Source: an uncultured Pelagibacteraceae bacterium
GTDB taxonomy: Bacteria > Pseudomonadota > Alphaproteobacteria > Pelagibacterales > Pelagibacteraceae
DNA: 59,240 bases
NCBI GenBank assembly: GCA_902593405.1
Contig: CACJIB010000006.1
Location: 1-59,240 of the forward strand
Reading direction: 5' to 3'
Shown: one piece after another, positions 1 to 8,532 of the stretch
Position numbering within the stretch: position 1 is the stretch's first letter
How the letters are laid out: each line of letters begins with the position of its first letter
The notes under the pieces: model-generated
Told to the model about the DNA's origin: nothing
Databases searched by the model: none
Seen by the model: only the letters and a program-made list of their open reading frames with translations
Program-made: the position numbers and the translations under genes

Positions 1-25
1 TTACCAAATGCTAGAAGTTCCATAT

Positions 26-59
26 AGATTGGCGACTATATATTATAGTCGCCTAATCT
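26..59 (-). terminator. stem-loop after the binding-protein gene
   Basis: A 10-bp perfect stem (GGCGACTATA at 31-40 with its complement at 44-53, 3-nt loop) is extended by AGATT/AATCT arms around a one-base bulge. It lies just downstream of the stop of the minus-strand binding-protein gene. There is no U-tract on the minus-strand side, so it may stabilise an mRNA 3' end or mark processing rather than terminate transcription. The remaining 25 bases to the window edge hold nothing I can call. Confidence 0.6.
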
Positions 60-67
60 GAAAATGA

Positions 68-919
68 TTACATAGATGCGTCGAAACCAAAGTGTTTAAT
101 AGCAAGTTTGCTAATAATACCTTTTTTTCGAGCTATATTAATTGCTCTGTTGAAATCTTTAAGTAATTTTGCATCTCTTTTTCCGATAGCATCATCACCA
201 CCTTGTCTAATTCCAACACCAACACCATTACCAAATGCGCCACCTGAAAATGTTGGTCCAACTAACACAACTGATTCACCTGATTTATCAGCGTAATCTG
301 TAAATGCAACCGCTGCAGCTAATGCAACATCACATCTACCAGATGTTAAATCTAAGTTAACTTCGTCTTGAGTTTTATAAGTTCTAACATTTACGCTTCC
401 TACATCACCTGACTCTAAAAAGTTTTGATGAATAGTTCCTGTTTGTGTGCAAACAGTTTTTCCAGCAAGTGCACCTGTTAAAGTTTTAAGAGCTTTTTTA
501 ACATCAGAGCCACCTAAAGAAAGATTGATACCTTCTGGTGTATCCATTCCCTCTAAACTTGAACCTTTCATTACTGCAAGAGACGCAACTTCATCTGCAT
601 ATCCTTGAGAAAACGTAATTGTTTTTTGTCTTTCAGCTGTAATTGACATACCTGCCATTATCGCATCAAACTTTCTCATTAATAATGCAGGGATCATTCC
701 ATCCCAATCTTGTTCAACTATAGTACATTCATGTTTCATGATTGCACAAAGCTCTTGAGCTAACTCAACCTCAAAACCAATAAGATTACCAGATGCATCT
801 TTTGAATTCCATGGCGGGTAAGCACCCTCAGTTCCAATTTTTACTTTATCAGCATAAACGTTTCCGATTAATAATAAAGAAGCTAGAACTGTTAAAATAG
901 TTTTTTTGAATATATTCAT
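68..919 (-). CDS. ABC transporter basic amino acid-binding periplasmic protein
   Basis: This is a 283-residue SBP_bac_3 family protein of the lysine/arginine/ornithine (ArgT/HisJ) type. It starts with a signal peptide of about 23 residues (MNIFKKTILTVLASLLLIG, then cleavage after VYA). The mature N-terminus has the family signature IGTEGAYPPWN, followed by GFEVELAQELC and DWDGMIPALLMRKFDAIMAGM, typical of proteins that bind cationic amino acids. The start is set by a strong ribosome site (AAGGAG) about 7 bases before ATG. A stem-loop follows the gene and the permease genes would be expected left of the window. The exact amino acid bound cannot be read from the sequence. Confidence 0.88.
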   Translation of the reverse strand: MNIFKKTILTVLASLLLIGNVYADKVKIGTEGAYPPWNSKDASGNLIGFEVELAQELCAIMKHECTIVEQDWDGMIPALLMRKFDAIMAGMSITAERQKTITFSQGYADEVASLAVMKGSSLEGMDTPEGINLSLGGSDVKKALKTLTGALAGKTVCTQTGTIHQNFLESGDVGSVNVRTYKTQDEVNLDLTSGRCDVALAAAVAFTDYADKSGESVVLVGPTFSGGAFGNGVGVGIRQGGDDAIGKRDAKLLKDFNRAINIARKKGIISKLAIKHFGFDASM

Positions 920-978
920 TATTATCTCCTTTAATTAAGGAGAATTATTTCACAAATTTTAATAAGAAAAAAGAAAAA

Positions 979-2019
979 TTAATGATTAATTGATGAAGAA
1001 AAATTCCAAGAGCAATCAAAGCTAGGTATATAAACTCTTGCTAATTTAGCATTTCCAAAGTTTTGATTAAAAACATTTAACCAATTTTCAACCTGCTGTG
1101 GTTTTTTATCCTGACTTCCCACTTGAGCAGTAATAACTCCTTTTGGTTTTAATATTCTAACTAATGAGTCCATATTTTTAGCTGCTAGATCTATACAAAA
1201 TTGATCATCATTTAAATCAACAAAGATATGATCATAAGTATCATCATTTACTGATTTAATACTCTCAAAAGCATCTCCCCAAACACATTTTACAGAATTT
1301 TTTTCAGTTGCTTTTTTTCCAATATCTCCAAGATGCTTATTACAAACATCAACTACTTCTGGATCTAGTTCATACCAATCGATAAAATTAAATTTTTTAA
1401 AAATACATTCTCTTGCAACACCGCCATCTCCACCACCTATGATAGCGGCTCTTTCATTGTCTTTATTTAGATTTAGACCAGAACCCACAAAAGTGGAGCT
1501 GTAAAGATGTTCATCAGTTGCAGCGACTTGTATTTCACCGTCGATAAATAAAGATTTTCCAAACTGTTCTAGGTCTAAAATTTCAATATGTTGACCTACT
1601 TTAGACTTGAAATCCTCTAAAACATCATTCACTACATATGATTTTTGTAATCCTGGTGAGCTATAAATATCATGATAAAGGGATTTGGTATCTCTATTAA
1701 ATTCTTTTTTAACTATTCTTTTATGTTCAAATTCTTTTTTAATAATATCTATTGCAACTGAAGGATTTACTTTTCCACATGTAAAAAAATCAAAACTAAT
1801 AATTCCTTTTTCTGGGAAAGTATGAAAACTGATGTGGCTTTCTGCTAACAACGCAAGAATTGTAAACCCTTGGGGTTCAAATTTATATTTTGAAATATTT
1901 AAAATTGTTACTTTTGCAGTTTTTGCAATTTCATGAATTACTTTTTCAAATACAGATGGGTCATATTCTTTGGTTGTTCCAATGATGTCTAGAGTAATAT
2001 GCTCCCCAACTTTAGTCAT
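979..2019 (-). CDS. bifunctional S-adenosylmethionine decarboxylase / spermidine synthase fusion
   Basis: This 346-residue protein joins two polyamine enzymes. Residues 1-115 are a prokaryotic (class 1b) AdoMet decarboxylase: the self-cleavage site is E60-S61, where S61 becomes the pyruvoyl cofactor, with H66 and C81 at the spacing seen in Thermotoga SpeD. Residues 120-340 are a spermidine synthase domain with the dcSAM-binding GGGDGG motif at 195-200 and an IFVDLND segment. The usual DExxYHE element after the active-site Gln reads DEHLYSS here (169-175), so the amine specificity could differ from classical SpeE. The next gene starts 4 bp downstream and the following genes recycle methylthioadenosine, its by-product. 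Decarboxylated SAM would be made and used in one polypeptide in the cytoplasm. Confidence 0.85.
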   Translation of the reverse strand: MTKVGEHITLDIIGTTKEYDPSVFEKVIHEIAKTAKVTILNISKYKFEPQGFTILALLAESHISFHTFPEKGIISFDFFTCGKVNPSVAIDIIKKEFEHKRIVKKEFNRDTKSLYHDIYSSPGLQKSYVVNDVLEDFKSKVGQHIEILDLEQFGKSLFIDGEIQVAATDEHLYSSTFVGSGLNLNKDNERAAIIGGGDGGVARECIFKKFNFIDWYELDPEVVDVCNKHLGDIGKKATEKNSVKCVWGDAFESIKSVNDDTYDHIFVDLNDDQFCIDLAAKNMDSLVRILKPKGVITAQVGSQDKKPQQVENWLNVFNQNFGNAKLARVYIPSFDCSWNFSSSINH

Positions 2020-2023
2020 ATAA

Positions 2024-2689
2024 CTAACTACTTTTATAATTTTTAACTTTTTCTAAGATTTTTTTCATTTCAGCTAATGAAAGATTCTTAGGCTCACCCA
2101 TCTTTAAAGCAATAATATATTGATGGCAAATATTTTCTACCTCTTGAGCAAGCTCGAAAGCTTTTGATAAATTTTCTCCAAATGCAACTTGGCCATGATT
2201 TGCCATAAGACATGCCTTTCTATCTTTTAAGGCTTTAATCATGTTTGCCGAAAGTTCATGGGTACCAAAAGTTGCATATTCAGAGCATCTAATATCTTCA
2301 CCACCTGCAAGAGCAATCATGTAATGAAATGGTGGAATAGATTTTCCGTGAGTAGATACTGCTGTAGCATGAGGTGAATGAGCATGGACTATTGCTTTTG
2401 CCTCCCACTTGTTTTTATAAATATCTTGGTGAAATCGCCATTCTGATGATGGATTTTTTCCAGAATTAAACCAGGATAAAAAATCTTTTTCTTCAGTTAA
2501 AGATAAAAAAACAATATCCTCTGGATTTAAAGATTCATACTTTTTTCCAGATGGAGTTATAAAAAAACCTTCAATACCATCTTCAATTCCTCTCACAGAA
2601 ATGTTTCCTGATCTTAAAGGAGATAAATTAGTTGTATTCAGTTTAATTGAATACTCAATTACCTCTTCTCTTTCTTTTACATTTTTCAT
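2024..2689 (-). CDS. class II aldolase, FucA-like, probable 5-(methylthio)ribulose-1-phosphate aldolase
   Basis: This 221-residue class II aldolase/adducin protein strongly resembles E. coli L-fuculose-1-phosphate aldolase. The catalytic Glu and zinc ligands E83, H102, H104 and H165 sit at a constant offset of +10 from FucA E73, H92, H94 and H155, within segments such as SSEWRFH, HAHSPHATAVS and EYATFGT. Its start overlaps the mtnA stop by 4 bp (ATGA). In this context two roles are possible: MtnB dehydratase of the methionine salvage pathway, or the aldolase of the DHAP shunt, which splits 5-methylthioribulose-1-phosphate into DHAP and 2-methylthioacetaldehyde. The FucA-like active site and the absence of nearby mtnC/mtnD favour the aldolase. 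This is inferred, not proven. Confidence 0.75.
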   Translation of the reverse strand: MKNVKEREEVIEYSIKLNTTNLSPLRSGNISVRGIEDGIEGFFITPSGKKYESLNPEDIVFLSLTEEKDFLSWFNSGKNPSSEWRFHQDIYKNKWEAKAIVHAHSPHATAVSTHGKSIPPFHYMIALAGGEDIRCSEYATFGTHELSANMIKALKDRKACLMANHGQVAFGENLSKAFELAQEVENICHQYIIALKMGEPKNLSLAEMKKILEKVKNYKSS

Positions 2690-3756
2690 TTAAATAATTT
2701 GCTTAATCCATCGAATGAGGCTTCTGAAATCCCTCTTTCAGTTATTAATCCAGTTACATATTTTGCAGGTGTTACATCAAAAGCTAAATTAATAGCTTTA
2801 CTTTTAGTTGGGTATATCAAAACTTTCTTAATTTCATTATTCTCATCTATACCTTCAACATGAGATAATTCCTCTGAATTTCTTTCTTCAATGGGAATGT
2901 CTTTTGCATCTTTGATGTCCCAATCAATTGTTGAACTTGGAAGAGCCACATAAAAAGGAACGTTATTATCATGAGCTGCTAATGCTTTAAGATAGGTTCC
3001 AATTTTATTACAAACGTCTCCATTGGATAAAGTCCTATCAGTACCTACAATACACATATCAACTTCGCCCCTCTGCATTAAAATACCCCCTGTATTATCA
3101 GCAATAATTGTGTTTGGAATTTCCTCTTCGTTTAATTCGTATGATGTTAAGTTTGCACCTTGATTTCTTGGTCTTGTTTCATCTACCCATACATGAACTG
3201 GTATTCCTTTTTTATGAGCATGGTAAATTGGTGATGTTGCTGTGCCCCAATTAATAGTTGCTAACCAACCTGCATTACAATGTGTTAATATGTTTACTGT
3301 GTCTTTCTTTTTATTATAAATTTCCTCAATTACTTTTAATCCATTAACACCAATATTTTCACAAAACTTTTCATCTTCATCACATATTTCTTTTGCTTCA
3401 TGTAAAGCAATAGTTAATATTTGATCACTGTTAATTCCAACTAATTTATTTATCATTCGGTCGACAGCCCACTTTAGATTAATAGCAGTAGGTCTTGATT
3501 GAATTAATTCTTTTGCACTTTTTTTTATAAATTCTGGATCATTATTTTCTTTAACTGCCAAAGCTAAACCGTAAGCAGCTGTTGCTCCAATTAGAGGTGC
3601 GCCTCTCACCTCCATTACTTTAATCGCATTTATTGCATCATTTACAATTTTAAGTTCTTTAATTACAAATTTGTGAGGAAGTTTTGTTTGATCAATAATC
3701 TTAACAACATTATTTTCAAACCAAATAGTTCGATACTCTTTTCCTTCTATTTTCAT
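2686..3756 (-). CDS. mtnA: S-methyl-5-thioribose-1-phosphate isomerase
   Basis: MtnA converts the aldose 5-methylthioribose-1-phosphate to the ketose 5-methylthioribulose-1-phosphate. The 356-residue length is normal. The catalytic residues C160 (in THCNAGWLAT) and D240 (in VGTDRT) fall at exactly the positions known in Bacillus subtilis MtnA; RGAPLIGATAAYG (51-63) and DNTGGILMQRGEVD are further family signatures. Both ends overlap neighbouring genes by 4 bp (ATGA), with mtnP upstream and the aldolase downstream, so translation of the three is probably coupled. It may also act on 5-deoxyribose-1-phosphate from 5'-deoxyadenosine, a known side activity of the family. Confidence 0.93.
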   Translation of the reverse strand: MKIEGKEYRTIWFENNVVKIIDQTKLPHKFVIKELKIVNDAINAIKVMEVRGAPLIGATAAYGLALAVKENNDPEFIKKSAKELIQSRPTAINLKWAVDRMINKLVGINSDQILTIALHEAKEICDEDEKFCENIGVNGLKVIEEIYNKKKDTVNILTHCNAGWLATINWGTATSPIYHAHKKGIPVHVWVDETRPRNQGANLTSYELNEEEIPNTIIADNTGGILMQRGEVDMCIVGTDRTLSNGDVCNKIGTYLKALAAHDNNVPFYVALPSSTIDWDIKDAKDIPIEERNSEELSHVEGIDENNEIKKVLIYPTKSKAINLAFDVTPAKYVTGLITERGISEASFDGLSKLFK

Positions 3757-4625
3757 TTATTTAAAACTCTACCTGCTACAGTTTTTAATTTATCTATAGT
3801 TTTTTTTGTTCTTTTTTCAGGAGCTGTAATTATTGCTACATCTAAACAATTGTTTGTTGGATCATTTGGATCTATATAATCTTCAAAATTATCAATCAAA
3901 TTTTTAATCATAATTTTTGCTTTTTCAGCGTTTCCTAATAAAACTTTAATTACTTGTTGAACATCGACATTTTCATGATCTGGGTGCCAACAATCAAAAT
4001 CTGTAACCATCGAAACTGATGCATATCTAATTTCAGCTTCTCTTGCTAGTTTTGCTTCTGGCATATTAGTCATTCCAATTACATCAGCCTTCCATGATCT
4101 ATACAAATTAGACTCTGCTAATGTTGAAAATTGAGGCCCTTCCATAACTATATAAGTTCCATTTCTTTGATAATCTATATTTGATTTTTTAATTGCATCC
4201 TCACATGCATTCATTAATCCATGAGACGTAGGATGAGCCATTGATACATGAGCTACTATCTCATCATCAAAAAATGTTTTTATTCTTGCAAAGGTTCTGT
4301 CAATAAATTGATCTACAATTACAAATTTTCCAGGAGGTAAATCTTCTTTAAGAGATCCAACTGCAGATACTGAAACTATGTCACTTACTCCCAATTGTTT
4401 AAGTGCATCTATATTTGCTCTAAAATTAATGTTAGATGGGCTAATAAAATGCCCTCGGCCATGTCTTGGTAAAAAATAAACTTCCTTACCATTATATTTA
4501 GTTTTTAAAATCTGATCTGATGGTTTGCCCCAAGGGGTATTTAATTGAAGCAACTCTCTATCTTTAAACTCTTCAACATCGTAAAGACCACTCCCACCTA
4601 TTATTGCTAATTTATTGGTTGTCAT
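3753..4625 (-). CDS. mtnP: S-methyl-5'-thioadenosine phosphorylase
   Basis: This 290-residue PNP/MTAP family phosphorylase releases adenine and 5-methylthioribose-1-phosphate from methylthioadenosine. GGSGLYD (10-16) and RHGRGH (54-59) form the phosphate site, MEGPQFST (161-168) contacts the ribose, and GMTNMPEAKLAREAEI is the MTAP-type segment near the base pocket. It is the first gene of the minus-strand run mtnP-mtnA-aldolase-speDE. It is divergent from apt with only 41 bp between the starts, so a shared regulatory region is likely. Its adenine product is the substrate of Apt. Confidence 0.92.
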   Translation of the reverse strand: MTTNKLAIIGGSGLYDVEEFKDRELLQLNTPWGKPSDQILKTKYNGKEVYFLPRHGRGHFISPSNINFRANIDALKQLGVSDIVSVSAVGSLKEDLPPGKFVIVDQFIDRTFARIKTFFDDEIVAHVSMAHPTSHGLMNACEDAIKKSNIDYQRNGTYIVMEGPQFSTLAESNLYRSWKADVIGMTNMPEAKLAREAEIRYASVSMVTDFDCWHPDHENVDVQQVIKVLLGNAEKAKIMIKNLIDNFEDYIDPNDPTNNCLDVAIITAPEKRTKKTIDKLKTVAGRVLNK

Positions 4626-4666
4626 AATTTAAAAAATATTTATTTATACTTTTATAATTAACAATT

Positions 4667-5194
4667 ATGAACTTAAAAGAATATATTAGATCAATTCCTG
4701 ATTATCCAAAAAAAGGTATTTTATTTAGAGATATTACAACATTAATAAAGAATGAGGGTGCATTTGCTGAAACTATTAATCAAATAGTTAAAAGATCAAA
4801 AAAATTTAATTTCACTAAAATTGCTGCTATTGAATCTAGAGGTTTTGTTTTTGCATCAGCAGTTTCATATATTTTAAAAAAACCTTTCATAATGTTAAGA
4901 AAAAAAAATAAACTACCTGCTGAAGTTCATTCAATTGATTTTGAATTAGAATATGGAACTGCGACTATAGAAGTTCATAAAGACTCTATAAACGAAAATG
5001 ATTCAGTTTTAATAATCGATGATTTAATAGCAACTGGTGGCACCGCTGAGGCTGCAGCAAAACTTGTAGAAATTTCGAGAGGCAAAGTAGCTGCATTTAT
5101 TTTTGTGATCAATTTGTTTGATCTTGGTGGATCAGATAATTTAACAAAAAAAAATTATAAGGTTGAAAATCTTATAGATTTTCCTGGTCACTAA
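4667..5194 (+). CDS. apt: adenine phosphoribosyltransferase
   Basis: Apt converts adenine and PRPP to AMP. The protein is 175 residues, typical for the family. It opens with the characteristic IRSIPDYPKKGILFRDIT segment (7-24) and has the PRPP-binding loop VLIIDDLIATGGTA at 114-127. It is transcribed divergently from mtnP, which supplies adenine, so the pair closes the purine side of methylthioadenosine recycling. The 3' end overlaps the convergent glycosyltransferase gene by 23 bp. Confidence 0.94.
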   Translation: MNLKEYIRSIPDYPKKGILFRDITTLIKNEGAFAETINQIVKRSKKFNFTKIAAIESRGFVFASAVSYILKKPFIMLRKKNKLPAEVHSIDFELEYGTATIEVHKDSINENDSVLIIDDLIATGGTAEAAAKLVEISRGKVAAFIFVINLFDLGGSDNLTKKNYKVENLIDFPGH

Positions 5195-6077
5195 TTTTAA
5201 TTATTGGTCTAAAAAAAGATTTTTTTCCTAAAATTGCATTTAAAAATCCTTTTGCTCTATGAAGATAAATTTCTTTTTTTTTTTTATTAAATAAAAAATA
5301 AAAAAAATATTTTATTACAGAAGAAAAAAAAGTGGGCAAAGATGTCATTAAAGAGTTCAAAAAGCCATAATGCTTTTTATTAAAATAAAATTTTGACCAT
5401 ACCCAGTGCCAATTTCTAGACAGCTCAATTTGATGAGCATACTTTTTGTCAACTGCACTTGCACCAAGATGCTTGATTTTAGACTTTGGAACAACATAAA
5501 TATCCTCATTATTATCTATAATTCTTTTGCACAGGTCGTCGTTTTCTAAATAAAGAAAAATATTTTCATCAAAATATTTAAAATTTTCAAAATTATTTAA
5601 ATTATTTATTCTTTTTAAATTTAAAAGCATCGCAAATCCATCTACACTTTTTACTTTAAATGGTTCAGAACCAATATTTGACAAAATCTTTTGATTATGA
5701 AGTTTAAAGTTTGGAAAATTTTTTTCGTCTATAATAGGAGCTATAATACCAAAAGAAGTTAAATTACTTGATGCATTAATAATCTCATCTATAGTTTCTT
5801 CTTTAAGAATAACGTCTGGATTTAAAATAAATGCAAAATCAGTTAATACATGTCTCAACCCCAAATTATTACCAGAACCCATACCCACATTATTTGACAA
5901 AATACAAGTAATGTTGGAATATTTTTTTTCTATTTTTTCCTTAAACAAATAGTTGTTTGAATTATCAACAACAATAATTTTTATATCTTCAGGAATTGAT
6001 TGTATGCAATCATGAATTACGTTTTCACTCATAAAACTCACTATCACCACAGTTAAATTTTGCCTAGATATTGACAT
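5172..6077 (-). CDS. family 2 glycosyltransferase (rhamnosyltransferase-like)
   Basis: This 301-residue GT-A fold enzyme has the N-terminal nucleotide-sugar site TVVIVSFMSENVIHDCIQSI, the VDNSNN segment, GMGSGNNLGL, and LNPDV as its DxD-like metal motif. The C-terminal 70 residues are rich in aromatic and basic residues and may associate with the membrane. It is placed head to head with rfbB (57 bp apart), so transfer of the dTDP-linked deoxyhexose made by the neighbouring genes is a natural guess. The acceptor and sugar are not readable. The gene contains a 12-T tract (5274-5285) encoding a run of Lys codons. Confidence 0.8.
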   Translation of the reverse strand: MSISRQNLTVVIVSFMSENVIHDCIQSIPEDIKIIVVDNSNNYLFKEKIEKKYSNITCILSNNVGMGSGNNLGLRHVLTDFAFILNPDVILKEETIDEIINASSNLTSFGIIAPIIDEKNFPNFKLHNQKILSNIGSEPFKVKSVDGFAMLLNLKRINNLNNFENFKYFDENIFLYLENDDLCKRIIDNNEDIYVVPKSKIKHLGASAVDKKYAHQIELSRNWHWVWSKFYFNKKHYGFLNSLMTSLPTFFSSVIKYFFYFLFNKKKKEIYLHRAKGFLNAILGKKSFFRPIIKISDQENL

Positions 6078-6134
6078 AAGATATGTTTATTCAACTATAC
6101 TAATACTTTTTAGTAATGTAAAAAATAATTTCTG

Positions 6135-7148
6135 ATGAAAAAAATTATTGTAACAGGTGGTCTTGGATTTATTGGTAGTAATTTAATTGATATTCTAATT
6201 AAGAAAAAATTTGTTGTAATAAATTTAGATAAAATTACTTACTCTTCTAATTTTTATAATACAAAAAATTTTAAAAAACACAAAAACTATAAGTTCATAA
6301 AATGCGATATATCAAATAAAAAAATTTTAAATATTTTAAATAAATACAAACCTAGTTGTATTTTCAACCTTGCTGCTGAAACACATGTAGATAGATCTAT
6401 AGACAATCCAGATAATTTTATAAAAAGTAATATTGTTGGTGTATATAATTTATTAGAATGTTTCAAAATTTTTTCAAAGAGAAATAAATCCAAACTTGTT
6501 CATATTTCTACCGATGAAGTTTATGGAGATGTTTTAAATGGTAGATCATCAGAAATTTATCAGTATAAACCCAGTTCACCTTACGCTGCGAGCAAGGCAG
6601 CTTCTGACCATCTTGTAAGCTCGTATGTGAGAACCTATAAGATTAATGCAGTTATTACTAATTGCTCGAATAATTATGGTCCAAATCAACATCCAGAAAA
6701 ATTAATTCCTAAATTGATCTACAATATTTTAAAAAATAAAAAACTGCCTATATATGGAAAAGGTTTAAATTCAAGAGAGTGGATTTATGTAAAGGATCAT
6801 TGTGAAGCTTTAATCAAAGTATATCAAAAAGGGAAAGCTGGAAACTTTTACAATATAGGTTCAAATAAAAATCTTAGTAATTTAGAAGTAACTAAAAAAC
6901 TTTTAAATATAGCAAAAAAAAAAATTATTATTGGAAAAAATGTGAAAATTAATTTTGTCAAAGATCGACCTGGACATGATGTTAGATATGCTCTTAATAG
7001 TAACAAGATAAAAAAAGAATTAAATTGGAAGCCAAAAGTAAAATTTAGCGAAGGCATAAAACTGACTTTTGATTGGTATAATAATAATAAAATGTATTAC
7101 AATTCTTTAAAAAAAAAAGATATTCATAAAAGATTAGGAAATAAATGA
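6135..7148 (+). CDS. rfbB: dTDP-glucose 4,6-dehydratase
   Basis: This 337-residue extended SDR makes dTDP-4-keto-6-deoxyglucose. The NAD-binding TGGLGFIGSN is at 7-16. The catalytic residues D127-E128 lie in STDEVYG (125-131), and Y150/K154 form the YxxxK motif in SPYAASKAASDHL. The motif RPGHDVRYALN is typical of RmlB. The stop overlaps the rfbA start by 4 bp (ATGA). Poly-A runs of 11 (6914-6924) and 10 bases occur in the coding sequence. Confidence 0.92.
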   Translation: MKKIIVTGGLGFIGSNLIDILIKKKFVVINLDKITYSSNFYNTKNFKKHKNYKFIKCDISNKKILNILNKYKPSCIFNLAAETHVDRSIDNPDNFIKSNIVGVYNLLECFKIFSKRNKSKLVHISTDEVYGDVLNGRSSEIYQYKPSSPYAASKAASDHLVSSYVRTYKINAVITNCSNNYGPNQHPEKLIPKLIYNILKNKKLPIYGKGLNSREWIYVKDHCEALIKVYQKGKAGNFYNIGSNKNLSNLEVTKKLLNIAKKKIIIGKNVKINFVKDRPGHDVRYALNSNKIKKELNWKPKVKFSEGIKLTFDWYNNNKMYYNSLKKKDIHKRLGNK

Positions 7149-8011
7149 TTAAAAAAGGAATAATTTTAGCAGGAGGTATGGGTACAAGAATGAGCCCAAT
7201 TACTAAAGCAGTAAATAAACAATTATTACCTATTTATGATAAACCATTAATTTTTTATCCCTTATCAATTCTAATGTTGGCAAAAATAAAAAATATATTA
7301 ATTATTGTTAACAAAGGACAACTTGAGCAATATAAAAAAATAATTCCAAATGGAAAAAGATTTGGAATTAAGATTTCTTTTTTAGAGCAAGATAAACCAA
7401 GAGGATTACCAGACGCTTTTATATTGGGGGAAAATTTTATCAAAAAAGATAAAGTTGCAATGATTTTGGGTGATAATTTTTTTTATGGTCAATCGCTAAG
7501 TAAGATGCTCAACCACTGTACAAAAATTAAAAACGGAGCAAAAGTAGTGCTTCATAGAGTAATCAATCCTGAGAATTTTGGGGTAGCTGTTGTTAAAGGC
7601 AAAAAAATTATAGCTATAAAAGAGAAACCAAAAAAATTTATATCAAATTTAGCAATTACAGGATTATATTTTTTAGACAATACAGTTGTAAAATTTGCAA
7701 AACAACTTAAGCCATCAAAAAGAAATGAGTTAGAAATAGTAGATCTTTTAAATAAATATAAAAAACAAAATAAACTATCCGCAGAATTTCTTGGCAGAGG
7801 TGGTGCTTGGCTCGATACAGGATCTATTGAAGATTTTTATAAAACGACAAATTTTGTTTCAGCTATTGAAAATCAACAAGGATTTAAAATAGCTTGTCTT
7901 GAGGAAATAGCATTAAATAATAAATGGATTAAAAAAAGAGATGTGGTTAAAGCTATAAAATTTTATGGAAATTGTGAATATTCAAAATACCTTAAAAAAG
8001 TAATATCATAG
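7145..8011 (+). CDS. rfbA: glucose-1-phosphate thymidylyltransferase
   Basis: RfbA makes dTDP-glucose from dTTP and glucose-1-phosphate, the first step of the pathway. The 288-residue protein has the nucleotidyltransferase signature GGMGTRMSP (10-18), followed by KQLLPIYDKPLIFYPL, the metal-binding LGDNFFYGQ, and GRGGAWLDTGS near the sugar site. It overlaps rfbB by 4 bp and its stop overlaps the GTG start of rfbC by 1 bp. Confidence 0.94.
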   Translation: MIKKGIILAGGMGTRMSPITKAVNKQLLPIYDKPLIFYPLSILMLAKIKNILIIVNKGQLEQYKKIIPNGKRFGIKISFLEQDKPRGLPDAFILGENFIKKDKVAMILGDNFFYGQSLSKMLNHCTKIKNGAKVVLHRVINPENFGVAVVKGKKIIAIKEKPKKFISNLAITGLYFLDNTVVKFAKQLKPSKRNELEIVDLLNKYKKQNKLSAEFLGRGGAWLDTGSIEDFYKTTNFVSAIENQQGFKIACLEEIALNNKWIKKRDVVKAIKFYGNCEYSKYLKKVIS

Positions 8012-8532
8012 TGATAAAAACAAAATTAAAAAATCTATTTTTAATAAAAAATAAAAATTTTAAAGATCAAAGAGGTTATTTTAAAGAAATAATTAGAGAA
8101 AATAAATTAAAAAAAAAATTTCCTTTTTTAGTGATGTCTTATTCAAAACAAAATGTTGTTCGAGGACTTCATATTCAGACTAAAAATTCTCAAGGTAAGT
8201 TTGTAACTGTGATTAAAGGAAAAATTTTTGATGTAGCAATTGATTTAAGAAAAAATTCCAAAACTTTTGGGAAAGTGTATAGTTGTATTTTAAGTGAAAA
8301 AAATACAAAATCTATTTTTATACCTGAAGGTTTTGCACATGGATTTCAGAGTTTGGAAAAAGAAAACTATATAATTTATAGTTGTACAAAATATAGAGAA
8401 AAAAACAGTGAGGTTACTATTGATATCTGGGATAAAGGTTTAAATATAAAATGGCCTATTAAAAAGAAGATTGTTTCAAAAAAAGACAAAAAGGGAATTA
8501 CTTTTCAAAAATATAAAGAAATATACTTATAA
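8011..8532 (+). CDS. rfbC: dTDP-4-dehydrorhamnose 3,5-epimerase
   Basis: This 173-residue RmlC-type cupin epimerises C3 and C5 of dTDP-4-keto-6-deoxyglucose. RGLHIQ (51-56) carries the catalytic His, with PEGFAHGF (105-112) and the IDIWDKG segment also conserved. The start is GTG at 8011, overlapping the rfbA stop by one base. The next gene starts at the stop codon (TAATG). Slightly short at the C-terminus compared with enterobacterial RmlC (about 183 residues). Confidence 0.9.
   Translation: MIKTKLKNLFLIKNKNFKDQRGYFKEIIRENKLKKKFPFLVMSYSKQNVVRGLHIQTKNSQGKFVTVIKGKIFDVAIDLRKNSKTFGKVYSCILSEKNTKSIFIPEGFAHGFQSLEKENYIIYSCTKYREKNSEVTIDIWDKGLNIKWPIKKKIVSKKDKKGITFQKYKEIYL

Noticed and set aside
1-45. 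Possible tail of another minus-strand gene at the left edge (frame ending in TAA at 1-3)
   Set aside because: The frame is closed by a stop at 43-45 and has no start codon between, and the region forms the stem-loop after the binding-protein gene.
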